Shown piece after piece: positions 1-6,618 of a stretch of 35,686 bases of DNA. The position numbers and the translations under genes were made by a program. The stretch's first letter is position 1. Every line of letters starts with the position of its first letter. A model generated the notes under the pieces. That model searched no databases. It saw only the letters and a list, made by a program, of their open reading frames with translations, and was not told the DNA's origin. Source of the stretch: Acetobacter oeni (lineage in GTDB: Bacteria; Pseudomonadota; Alphaproteobacteria; Acetobacterales; Acetobacteraceae); NCBI RefSeq assembly GCF_011516825.1, contig NZ_WOTA01000030.1, positions 1 through 35,686 on the forward strand. Direction: 5' to 3'.

Positions 1-640
1 CACGAAGGCGAGGCGGCAGGAGGATGGGATCATACCCGCAACAGATCTTGCCATCCCGTTCTTTGGTTACAAATCCCATGTTTTCATCGAACGGAAGTTC
101 AGGCTTATCCGGAAGTGGAAGGCGACCGATGCAGCCGCCAGTGATGGCGCGAGATTGAGAGAAGGACTGCTTGATCGCAGCAATACGGCGTCCGATGTCT
201 GGGCCGATACAGCCTGTCGGTCGAAGGCCAATGAACTCTTCATGGACAAGCAGGGCTTCGTCTCGAAAGTTCATCGCAAAAAACCGCATCTCAAACCCAT
301 GCCCCGACACATCCGGAGATCGAATGCAGGAAAATCGGTTATCCGCTCCCGCGTCGAGCCTGTCTTTGCCGATCAGAAGTCGCAGACGGGACTGTTCATC
401 CGCACCGTCGGGATCGAACGGGCTACCACCAGGATCGGCCTGGCCAACATCGTCTACAACATGCGCCGCTTTCTTTTCCTCAAAAGGGTCAGCGCAACAG
501 TATAGTGCTCCTGGGGAGGACAACCACAATTCTGCAGCAAAAGCAGAGCGAAAACGCCTCCCCAAGAACCATGCATCATCCTCCGCTGAGCCAGAAATCA
601 GGCCGCAAGAAATTCAATCAACGGTTCTTCGATCCCTCCA
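1..640 (+). mobile_element. Right part of an IS5-family insertion sequence
   Basis: The transposase reading frame is followed by about 135 bp of non-coding DNA. HxlR-like coding sequence then begins abruptly at about 642, which places the right end of the element near 625-641 (around GGTTCTTCGATCCCTC). The left end is outside the window, so the terminal inverted repeat and target duplication cannot be checked here. Confidence 0.55.
2..505 (+). CDS. IS5-family transposase, C-terminal part (cut by window edge)
   Basis: The frame is open from base 2 to the stop at 503-505, so only the C-terminal ~167 residues are in the window. The text matches the IS5 group of DDE transposases of Alphaproteobacteria: a PFFGYKSHVFI stretch followed by RKWKATDAA, then LLDRSNTASDVWADTA containing the second catalytic Asp region, then VHRKKP, then the SRVEPVFADQK segment with the catalytic Glu, and the usual tail with FIRTVG and LANIVYNMRR. 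The protein would cut and rejoin DNA at the ends of its own element. The C-terminal half looks intact, so the element may be functional; the N-terminal half lies outside. Family assignment is confident, exact IS name is not. Confidence 0.88.
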   Translation, partial: TKARRQEDGIIPATDLAIPFFGYKSHVFIERKFRLIRKWKATDAAASDGARLREGLLDRSNTASDVWADTACRSKANELFMDKQGFVSKVHRKKPHLKPMPRHIRRSNAGKSVIRSRVEPVFADQKSQTGLFIRTVGIERATTRIGLANIVYNMRRFLFLKRVSATV

Positions 641-641
641 T

Positions 642-869
642 CTGCAGAGAGCCATACCGGACATCTCGCAAAAAATGCTCATCCAGTAACTTCGCGCTCT
701 GGAGCAGGAAAAGGTCATTTTTCGCACGGTTCACGCGCAGGTCCCGCCCAAAATCGAATATGGCCTCACGGACATCGGGAAAGCACTTGGCCCGGTCTTC
801 ATGGGTCTTCTGGACTGGGCAGATCTGAGACGTGCGGCCAGGGCGTCAGAATCAGAACCTGCTCACTGA
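642..869 (+). pseudogene. HxlR-family transcriptional regulator remnant
   Basis: One reading frame gives RAIPDISQKMLIQ, a stop (TAA at 687-689), then LRALEQEKVIFR, VPPKIEYGLTDIGKAL and a VFMGLLDWAD tail before TGA at 867-869. This is the C-terminal half of the HxlR winged helix: recognition helix (ISQKML), wing, and the conserved VPPxVEYxLTxxG strand. The N-terminal half is missing where the IS5 element ends, and the internal TAA replaces what is normally a Gln or Thr codon. The gene is therefore broken twice. HxlR proteins usually repress a neighbouring redox or NAD(P)H-binding gene; none is next to it here, but an NmrA-type remnant sits at 34775-35013. Confidence 0.8.
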
Positions 870-879
870 GCATAATGTA

Positions 880-979
880 ACGTCCGCTTTCGGAGACCGA
901 AAATGGCCAGGGAGTATTTGGTATGAGGCGTAAGCAGCCTGTCTGCTTGTCACGCGCTAAGCGGACGTACTGCTTACGC
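880..979. repeat. Two interleaved perfect 10-bp inverted repeats
   Basis: ACGTCCGCTT (880-889) is the reverse complement of AAGCGGACGT (959-968). GCGTAAGCAG (928-937) is the reverse complement of CTGCTTACGC (970-979). The order is A, B, A', B', so the two helices are interleaved: either they are alternatives or, as RNA, they could form a pseudoknot. No convincing gene overlaps this stretch. It lies between the HxlR remnant and the DUF2946-like gene. Function unknown. Confidence 0.6.
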
Positions 980-1108
980 TTCATGTCAGACACCGGGAGA
1001 AAAAATCGACGTCCCGAAAACCGGACATGCGTTTCCCGTCCTGAACTTCAGCCGGCCGGAAGAACATATCAGTTGGCGAGCCGGATGAGGCTGGAGTAGC
1101 AGTCGTTC

Positions 1109-1501
1109 ATGCACACTCGCCCGCACAGTCCGACACACCTGATGGTCTTCTGGCCATTGGTGGCGCTCGCCGTGCTCGCACGCCTGACCTTCGGGGGGAT
1201 CGTGTTCCCCATGTCGGTCTTTGACGACCCCGCCAAAGACCTCACCAGACTGAGTATTCTCTGCGACGACAAGGTTCCACTGTCCGACCCGAATCGACCG
1301 CATCACCATTCGACTGATCCTCAGGATGATGGCTTTTTGTTATCTGACGGTCTGGAGCTTTTTCAGCCGACCATAGCGCTCTGCATTTTTGGAGGGCTGG
1401 CCGGTGTCAGCATTCACCGGGTCTGGAACTTCCCTCCGATCCGCGGTCCCCCCGCGCCGGAGCGCACATCGCTCTGCCCGCAAGGGCCACCACCCGTCTG
1501 A
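1109..1501 (+). CDS. DUF2946-like small exported/membrane protein
   Basis: This 130-residue protein starts with a short basic/polar stretch and one hydrophobic segment (residues ~12-34, VFWPLVALAVLARLTFGGIV). A His-rich segment with HHH follows near residue 85, then a second hydrophobic stretch, and a Pro-rich end containing RGPPAP and GPPP. This shape (N-terminal hydrophobic helix, Cys/His-containing middle, RGPP-type end) is that of the DUF2946 family. Those proteins are commonly found beside TonB-dependent receptors and PepSY or SCO proteins and are suspected to act in copper handling. The gene ends 71 bp before the receptor and is co-directional with it. The start is weakly supported (GGAG about 13 nt upstream). 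Reading frames on the other strand here look like shadows. The family call is from pattern memory only. Confidence 0.55.
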   Translation: MHTRPHSPTHLMVFWPLVALAVLARLTFGGIVFPMSVFDDPAKDLTRLSILCDDKVPLSDPNRPHHHSTDPQDDGFLLSDGLELFQPTIALCIFGGLAGVSIHRVWNFPPIRGPPAPERTSLCPQGPPPV

Positions 1502-1511
1502 CCTGATCTTA

Positions 1512-1546
1512 AAGAGCCGCCCGCGTGCAAAAGCACACGGGCTCTT
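1512..1546 (+). promoter_or_regulatory. Leader hairpin before the TonB-dependent receptor
   Basis: AAGAGCC (1512-1518) pairs with GGCTCTT (1540-1546). Inside it, CGCGTGC pairs with GCACACG with one mismatch, around an AAAA loop and with a 3-nt bulge. There is no following T-run, so a simple intrinsic terminator for the upstream gene is not clear. The hairpin covers the upstream in-frame ATG at 1525, which argues that translation of the receptor starts at 1573. Confidence 0.5.
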
Positions 1547-1572
1547 CATGCTGTCCATTCAGGTTCAGACTC

Positions 1573-3915
1573 ATGCCCCGTTTATATCGCGCCGCCCGCC
1601 GTTCTTCCGGCTGGACGGTCGGCGCTATCGTCTTTTTCTGCACTGCCACCGCCTGCGCGGCCTCCGGCCAGGACGCAGCAGCAACGGCTCCCGTGACAGG
1701 CCGGCGCAAGCCTCCCGTCCTGGCATCAAAGGCCACATATCCTGCGAAAACCGAAATAATCCTCGTCGCCGGCACCAGCCGCGCGCCGGCGACCATCCAT
1801 CCGGCCGGTCAGACGACCTACAGCTCAGACCGCAGCAGCTTCGGCAATCAGGTCGGTCAGACCGTTGCCGACATGGTCGCGACCATTCCCGGTGTCAGCT
1901 TCGCCCAGGGCAACGGCCCCCGCGATACCATTGTCTCGGTGCGCGGTTCGGGAGACCGTCAGTCCTACGGCCTGAAAAACCTTCAGGTTCTGGAAGACGG
2001 GTTCCCCATGACCCAGCCGGATGGAACCGCCAGGGCCGATCTGATCGATCCGCACGCCTATGAGGGCGTGGATGTGTTCGAAGGACCGGCTTCCACTGTC
2101 TACGGGAACTACGCCATCAACGGCGCCATCAATTTCCGGACCCGCAAAGGCGCCGACATCCACGGCCTCGAACTCGGCTCGGATTTCGGCAGCTTCGGAA
2201 TGTTTAACAATTACGCGACCCTCGGACTTGGCAACCAGCGTTACGATCTCATGGTCTTCGCCAGCGACGTCCGGGGCAACGGCTTCATTGCCAACAGCAA
2301 CTATAATACGTCAACGGAGAACGTCCGGCTCCGCGTCAGTCTCACGTCCTCCGACCGCATCATCCTGAAATTCGTGAACAACGTGACGGACGCCTTCCTG
2401 CCGGTGCGTCTGTCACTGAGCCAGTATCGTGCAAACCCTTATCAGCAGGGCTGTTACAATGCAGCCAGTGCGGCGGCAGGCTGCGCTTCCGTCAGTCTGC
2501 TGGTGAATGGCCGCTACGGCACAAAAGAAGCCACGAGCCCCCAGGCTGCCGGGCTGGGCCGCTTCGATCGCCGCACCATTGTCGGCCTGCGCCATGAGCA
2601 TGATTTCAACAGCCACACGACCTGGCGCAACCAGTTCACTTACGATCAGCGCCATGTCGACCAGCCCACTTCCACAACGTCCTTCGTCGGACCTTACAAT
2701 TCCTATAACGTCAGCAGCGACGTTACGAACCAGGCCCGGATCGGCGGAGCCCCCCTGGAAACATTCGGCGGCGTCAGCTTCGATTATCTCGATTACGGAT
2801 ACCAGACCTACAACATCATGCCGCTCGGCGGCGCGACCCGGGGCGCGATGAACTCGGACTCCTACGGGCACCAATGGAATCTCGGCGCCCGCTTTCAGGA
2901 GGACTGGCACTTCGCCCCCGACTGGCACGTGGTCGTCGGCCTCGGAGGCACATATTCCGATATCGGCGCTACCGAAACGCTCTACAGCTACTCCGCGTCG
3001 GGCACCGCCAGACAATACGTCACAGCCAACCGCTTCTACTTCAACCTCGCCCCGGAAGGCGCTCTGATCTACACGCCCTCGAAAGCCTGGACGCTGCACA
3101 CGCGCGTCGGCACCGCATACGGAACGCCCTCGTATTCGAATTTTTTCATTACGCCACAAGGACAGTACGGAAACAATACACACCTGAAAAGCGAGACGAG
3201 CGTGGGCGTCGATCTCGGAGCGGAATGGCATCCGACGCCCGATATCAATATCCAGACCACGGGTTTTTACGAATTCTACAGCAACGAACTCGTCAGCCAG
3301 TCTGCCGGCGTCAACACGGTAGGTTCCTATACCTTCAATGCCCCGGCCTCACAGCATCGGGGCATCGTCCTGGGCGCGGACTGGAAACCCCTTCCCAAAA
3401 CACTTCCTGGCGCACGGGTAAAACTCAGTTATACCTACGATAATCAGATCTATACCAACTACACCGAGGTCCTTTCAAACAGTACGATCTCACGCAGCTT
3501 CAGTCGCAAAGGGAATTATATTCCCGGTGTTATTCCGAACTTCCTCAATGCCCGCTTTCTCTATGACCAGCCCGATGGCCACCTGGAAGGTCTCGGCGGA
3601 TACGCGGAAGTCACCTGGCGGGATTCTTACTGGCTGGATAACGCCAGTCTCCTGAAAGCCCCCGGATACGCATTGCTGAATCTCGAAGTGCACTACAACC
3701 CGCCCGCCCGGCTCGGCTGGGTACATCGGCTGCACTGGTATTTTGAAGTGCAGAACGTGGCGAACCAGACTTACATCGCCGGCGCCACAAATATCAGCGA
3801 CAGCCTGCAGGCCAGCGGACGACAGGCAACCGCCAGCACCCTGATGAACAGCACAGGTTCCATCTATGCCGGTTCACCACGGGCGTATTTCGGCGGCGTG
3901 CGGATACGGCTATGA
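1573..3915 (+). CDS. TonB-dependent outer-membrane receptor
   Basis: This 780-residue protein takes a substrate (probably a metal chelate) across the outer membrane using TonB/ExbBD energy. Residues 1-34 form a signal peptide: basic MPRLYRAARR, then a hydrophobic core ending in ACAASGQ. The plug domain follows, with VADMVATIPGVSF, DTIVSVRGSGDRQ, the VLEDGFPM loop and DVFEGPASTVYGNYAINGAINF, all standard plug motifs. The remainder is a long aromatic-rich 22-strand barrel with alternating YxxN/FxY patterns ending in AYFGGVRIRL; the usual final aromatic residue is replaced by Leu. I prefer the ATG at 1573 to the one at 1525, because the earlier one sits inside a hairpin and would put 16 polar residues before the signal. 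The substrate cannot be read from sequence. Met-rich and SCO neighbours suggest copper, while iron is the commonest alternative. Confidence 0.9.
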   Translation: MPRLYRAARRSSGWTVGAIVFFCTATACAASGQDAAATAPVTGRRKPPVLASKATYPAKTEIILVAGTSRAPATIHPAGQTTYSSDRSSFGNQVGQTVADMVATIPGVSFAQGNGPRDTIVSVRGSGDRQSYGLKNLQVLEDGFPMTQPDGTARADLIDPHAYEGVDVFEGPASTVYGNYAINGAINFRTRKGADIHGLELGSDFGSFGMFNNYATLGLGNQRYDLMVFASDVRGNGFIANSNYNTSTENVRLRVSLTSSDRIILKFVNNVTDAFLPVRLSLSQYRANPYQQGCYNAASAAAGCASVSLLVNGRYGTKEATSPQAAGLGRFDRRTIVGLRHEHDFNSHTTWRNQFTYDQRHVDQPTSTTSFVGPYNSYNVSSDVTNQARIGGAPLETFGGVSFDYLDYGYQTYNIMPLGGATRGAMNSDSYGHQWNLGARFQEDWHFAPDWHVVVGLGGTYSDIGATETLYSYSASGTARQYVTANRFYFNLAPEGALIYTPSKAWTLHTRVGTAYGTPSYSNFFITPQGQYGNNTHLKSETSVGVDLGAEWHPTPDINIQTTGFYEFYSNELVSQSAGVNTVGSYTFNAPASQHRGIVLGADWKPLPKTLPGARVKLSYTYDNQIYTNYTEVLSNSTISRSFSRKGNYIPGVIPNFLNARFLYDQPDGHLEGLGGYAEVTWRDSYWLDNASLLKAPGYALLNLEVHYNPPARLGWVHRLHWYFEVQNVANQTYIAGATNISDSLQASGRQATASTLMNSTGSIYAGSPRAYFGGVRIRL

Positions 3916-3926
3916 GGAACACCCAT

Positions 3927-5282
3927 ATGAATAACCGTTTTTCAGGATTATGGCCGGATCGCCGCACGGTCTGGCGATGGCATTTCTTCGCCGGCCTGTT
4001 CTGCCTGCCTTTCGTGGCGCTCCTGTCCCTGACAGGAAGTATTTATCTGTTCAAACCTCAGATCGATAACCTGATCGACCGGAACTACGATCACCTGCCT
4101 TTAGTCACATCCTCATCCCCCGTGCGGGACGTCGACGCGGCGCTGACGCATGTGCCAGGCAGCACTTTTCTCGCCTACGAACTGCCGCAAACGCCACAGA
4201 GCGCGGCCCGCATCCTCGTCAGCCGGCCGGACGGCGAGGCCATCCGCGTGTATGTTGACAGAAACTCACACGCAATCCTGAAAACCGTCGCGGAAGAACA
4301 GCGATTTGAACGACTGGTCTTCAAACTGCACGGCCAGCTTCTGCTCGGAAATTTCGGCTCGGTCATCATGGAAATGGTGGCGTCCTGGACGATCGTCCTC
4401 GTGGTGACAGGTCTCTGGCTCTGGTGGCCGCGTGACCGCCGTGGCCTCGCCGGGGTGCTGTATCCGCGCTTCGGCCTGACCGGACGGGCGCGCTGGCGTG
4501 ATCTCCACGCCGTGACAGGCGTCTGGGTTTCCCTGATTCTGACACTGTTCCTGATTTCAGGTCTTCCATGGTCCTATGTCTGGGGACATGCGTTGCAGTC
4601 TGTCGAGAACACTGCGGGACATCTGACATCCGTGAAAGACTGGGAGATCGGTGCTGTCCCGGCCCGGGAAACGATAGCCGGGCATCGGATGCCGTCTCCG
4701 TCAAATGTCATGAACGGAAACAGCATGGATATGCCAGGAATGGATATGGCTGACGATCCGTCACCATCGTCTGATCAGATCAATCTGACCGGTCTGGACA
4801 GGGTCGTCCGGACAGCAGCCACACTGTCTCTTCCCGCACCTGTATTGATTACGCCTCCCGGCAAATACCACCACTGGACGGTCCGGTCCGATACACAGAA
4901 CAGACCTTTACGGGAAAGCGTGGAGGTTGCTGCGGACGGTCACGTTGTCTCGCGCACCGGCTTTGCAGAGAAAGGCGTTGTCGATCGTCTCATCGGGTAT
5001 GGTGTCGCCGCGCATGAGGGACATCTTTTCGGCTGGGCGAACCAGATACTCAATCTGCTTGTTGCGCTCGGGCTGCTGCTGATGAGCTGTGCCGCGACAT
5101 TCCTCTGGGTGCGGCGGAAGCCGGAAGGGCTGCCCGGTGCGCCGCCGCCGCTGTCCTCACAGCGGGCCGGCCTCGTCGGAGTGGGTGTTCTGGCCCTTCT
5201 GGCCATCCTTTTGCCGGAACTGGGTCTCTCTTTGCTTCTGCTGGCTGCGGCCGGACAGCTTTTCCGTAAGAAAACAGGGTAG
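3927..5282 (+). CDS. PepSY-domain membrane protein with Met-rich loop
   Basis: PepSY-associated transmembrane protein of about 451 residues. Helix 1 is RWHFFAGLFCLPFVALLSLTG, followed by a periplasmic PepSY-like region. Further helices are ASWTIVLVVTGLWLWW, the LHAVTGVWVSLILTLFLISG segment, and NLLVALGLLLMS, with one more at the C-terminus. Conserved His residues sit next to helices (KLHGQLLLG, DLHAVTG, AAHEGHLFGW), the arrangement of the PiuB/FpvG-like family that is thought to reduce metals or metal chelates in the periplasm. A loop after helix 3 holds five Met in 13 residues (M-x4-M-x-M-x2-M-x-M, encoded at 4710-4748) with acidic residues, typical of copper-binding loops. ATG 3912 overlaps the receptor stop, but GAGGA at 3914-3918 is correctly spaced for ATG 3927. 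Translationally coupled to the receptor. Confidence 0.85.
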   Translation: MNNRFSGLWPDRRTVWRWHFFAGLFCLPFVALLSLTGSIYLFKPQIDNLIDRNYDHLPLVTSSSPVRDVDAALTHVPGSTFLAYELPQTPQSAARILVSRPDGEAIRVYVDRNSHAILKTVAEEQRFERLVFKLHGQLLLGNFGSVIMEMVASWTIVLVVTGLWLWWPRDRRGLAGVLYPRFGLTGRARWRDLHAVTGVWVSLILTLFLISGLPWSYVWGHALQSVENTAGHLTSVKDWEIGAVPARETIAGHRMPSPSNVMNGNSMDMPGMDMADDPSPSSDQINLTGLDRVVRTAATLSLPAPVLITPPGKYHHWTVRSDTQNRPLRESVEVAADGHVVSRTGFAEKGVVDRLIGYGVAAHEGHLFGWANQILNLLVALGLLLMSCAATFLWVRRKPEGLPGAPPPLSSQRAGLVGVGVLALLAILLPELGLSLLLLAAAGQLFRKKTG

Positions 5283-5287
5283 GCAAC

Positions 5288-5989
5288 TCAGGATTTCGGC
5301 AACATCCGCCCAAGTTCGACAGCTATCTGATGTGCGTTCGAATCAACCGGAATCATCCCGACCAGATGGTTCCGACCGTCCATCAGATACAGCAGAGAAC
5401 TATGGTCAACGAGATAACCGCTCCCGGTGTCGATATGTCGTCGAGCCGTAACGTGAAACGCGCTCATCACCGGCTGAAGCTGCGCCTCTGTCCCCGTCAG
5501 ACCCACGATCCGTGGCGAAAAGTTCGCCACATAGTCCTGCACAACCTTCGGCGTATCACGCGCGGGATCAACCGAAACGAAGACAGGAATGACAGCCTGG
5601 CCTCTGGCTTCAGGTTCCGCCAGAGCGGCGGAAACGGTCGCAAGCGTCAGCGGACAGACATCGATGCAATGCGTGTAGCCAAAATAAATGAGCGTATAGC
5701 GACCCCGAAAATCAGCCTGACTGACCGGGTGACCGTGCCCGTCGATCAGCGCATAGGGCCCGCCAACCGCGCTGCGATGCTGCGACATCAGGAGCGTTCG
5801 CAACCCGGTCGCCCCGGTCAGCAAAACCAGCGCAACGCCGGCAATCAGAAAAATGGCCTTCCGGCTGTGCCCCGCCAGGGCATCGGCGCTTCGACTCTGC
5901 GTCTTTTTACCACCAGGCCCATACTTCATAGATGAAGCATACCAAACTCCGCCCGGATCCGCATCAGGCACCAGCTGACGCAAACTCAA
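5288..5989 (-). CDS. SCO1/SenC family copper-binding thioredoxin-like protein
   Basis: Protein of up to 233 residues. An N-terminal anchor helix (KAIFLIAGVALVLLTGATGL, residues 44-63) is followed by a thioredoxin-like domain. The CxxxC copper/redox motif is at C108 and C112 (THCIDVCPL), FVSVDPARDTP is the family motif, and the third copper ligand His is in VDHSSLLYL (H196). SCO proteins deliver copper to the CuA or CuB site of haem-copper oxidases or handle periplasmic copper and thiols. The gene faces the PepSY gene, with only 5 bp between the two stops, so they share a convergent end. The start is uncertain: an internal Met at residue 21 (about 5929) gives a more usual N-terminus, and neither has a strong ribosome site. 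Confidence 0.9.
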   Translation of the reverse strand: MSLRQLVPDADPGGVWYASSMKYGPGGKKTQSRSADALAGHSRKAIFLIAGVALVLLTGATGLRTLLMSQHRSAVGGPYALIDGHGHPVSQADFRGRYTLIYFGYTHCIDVCPLTLATVSAALAEPEARGQAVIPVFVSVDPARDTPKVVQDYVANFSPRIVGLTGTEAQLQPVMSAFHVTARRHIDTGSGYLVDHSSLLYLMDGRNHLVGMIPVDSNAHQIAVELGRMLPKS

Positions 5990-6052
5990 TATCCGCTAAA
6001 CGCTCTTTTCGGTACAAAGCCGACAGTCCGCTTCCCCGGCCTGACACCCCAT

Positions 6053-6331
6053 TCAGTCCTCGGACCGCAACCCGTCCACTCCCGTGAACTCCCGCAGACT
6101 CCCCGTCACCACAGTAAGCCCGTTACCCCCGACTCTCCGGAACCGCTCTGATTTCCGCCGTATGCACAGCCGCCTCATCGTCGAACGGTAAAACGACAGG
6201 ACGGGCCGCGAAGTGCTCTGCCTCCCGGCGGATCTTTGCAGGCTCCCGGGATTTTTCGGCTCCGTAAAGAAATTCATAGAGTACGACATCAGAGATGCAG
6301 AGCCCCTCAGCATCGTCCAAGCCAAAAAAAT
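6053..6331 (-). pseudogene. VapC-type PIN-domain toxin remnant
   Basis: On the minus strand one frame reads LCISDVVLYEFLYGAEKS then VVLPFDDEAAVHTAEIRA. These match VapC residues around the second conserved acidic position (the usual text is ISxxTLAELxYGAEKS, then VLPFDxxAAxxYAxIRA). A second frame continues with GLTVVTGSLREFTGVDGLRSED, the C-terminal strand of VapC. The N-terminus with the first catalytic Asp and the middle block IGPxDLLIAAHA are missing, and the two surviving pieces are out of frame. The toxin must be inactive. No VapB antitoxin gene is visible on either side. Confidence 0.75.
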
Positions 6332-6450
6332 CATCCCGGGAGCATCAGCCGGAGCACACCATCAGGACTACTCACAACCTCTTCCAGATGACCGTCCAGA
6401 GCGGCCGCTTTGGGCAGACGCCCGCCCCGGGACCGGTTTGACAGGCACAG

Positions 6451-6477
6451 AGTTCGTGCGAACTGGCATCACGAACT
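6451..6477. repeat. Inverted repeat upstream of aroA
   Basis: AGTTCGTG (6451-6458) and CACGAACT (6470-6477) are perfect reverse complements separated by 11 nt. The intervening CGAACT (6459-6464) makes a second, overlapping dyad AGTTCG-TG-CGAACT. A TTGACA hexamer lies at 6438-6443. The three related half-sites next to a possible -35 hexamer look like a regulator binding site, but no regulator can be named and spacing does not fit the alphaproteobacterial LexA box (GTTC-N7-GTTC). Confidence 0.4.
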
Positions 6478-6618
6478 CCACGTCAAATACACACCATGTA
6501 TGTAATCATCACCGGACCGGATCAGTTAAATCCCGCCCGCACACCCACACCCATTTCCCTCCGCCCCCAATCTGCTCTAGATCCCGTCACTCCACCAGAA
6601 CAGGGCAGAGGGTTCCAA

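Noticed and set aside
986..1309. Minus-strand frames opposite the DUF2946-like gene
   Set aside because: The plus-strand frame has the ordered hydrophobic, His-rich and RGPP features; the opposite frames do not.
6451..6477. LexA (SOS) box upstream of aroA
   Set aside because: The alphaproteobacterial box needs GTTC-N7-GTTC; the half-sites here are inverted and wrongly spaced.
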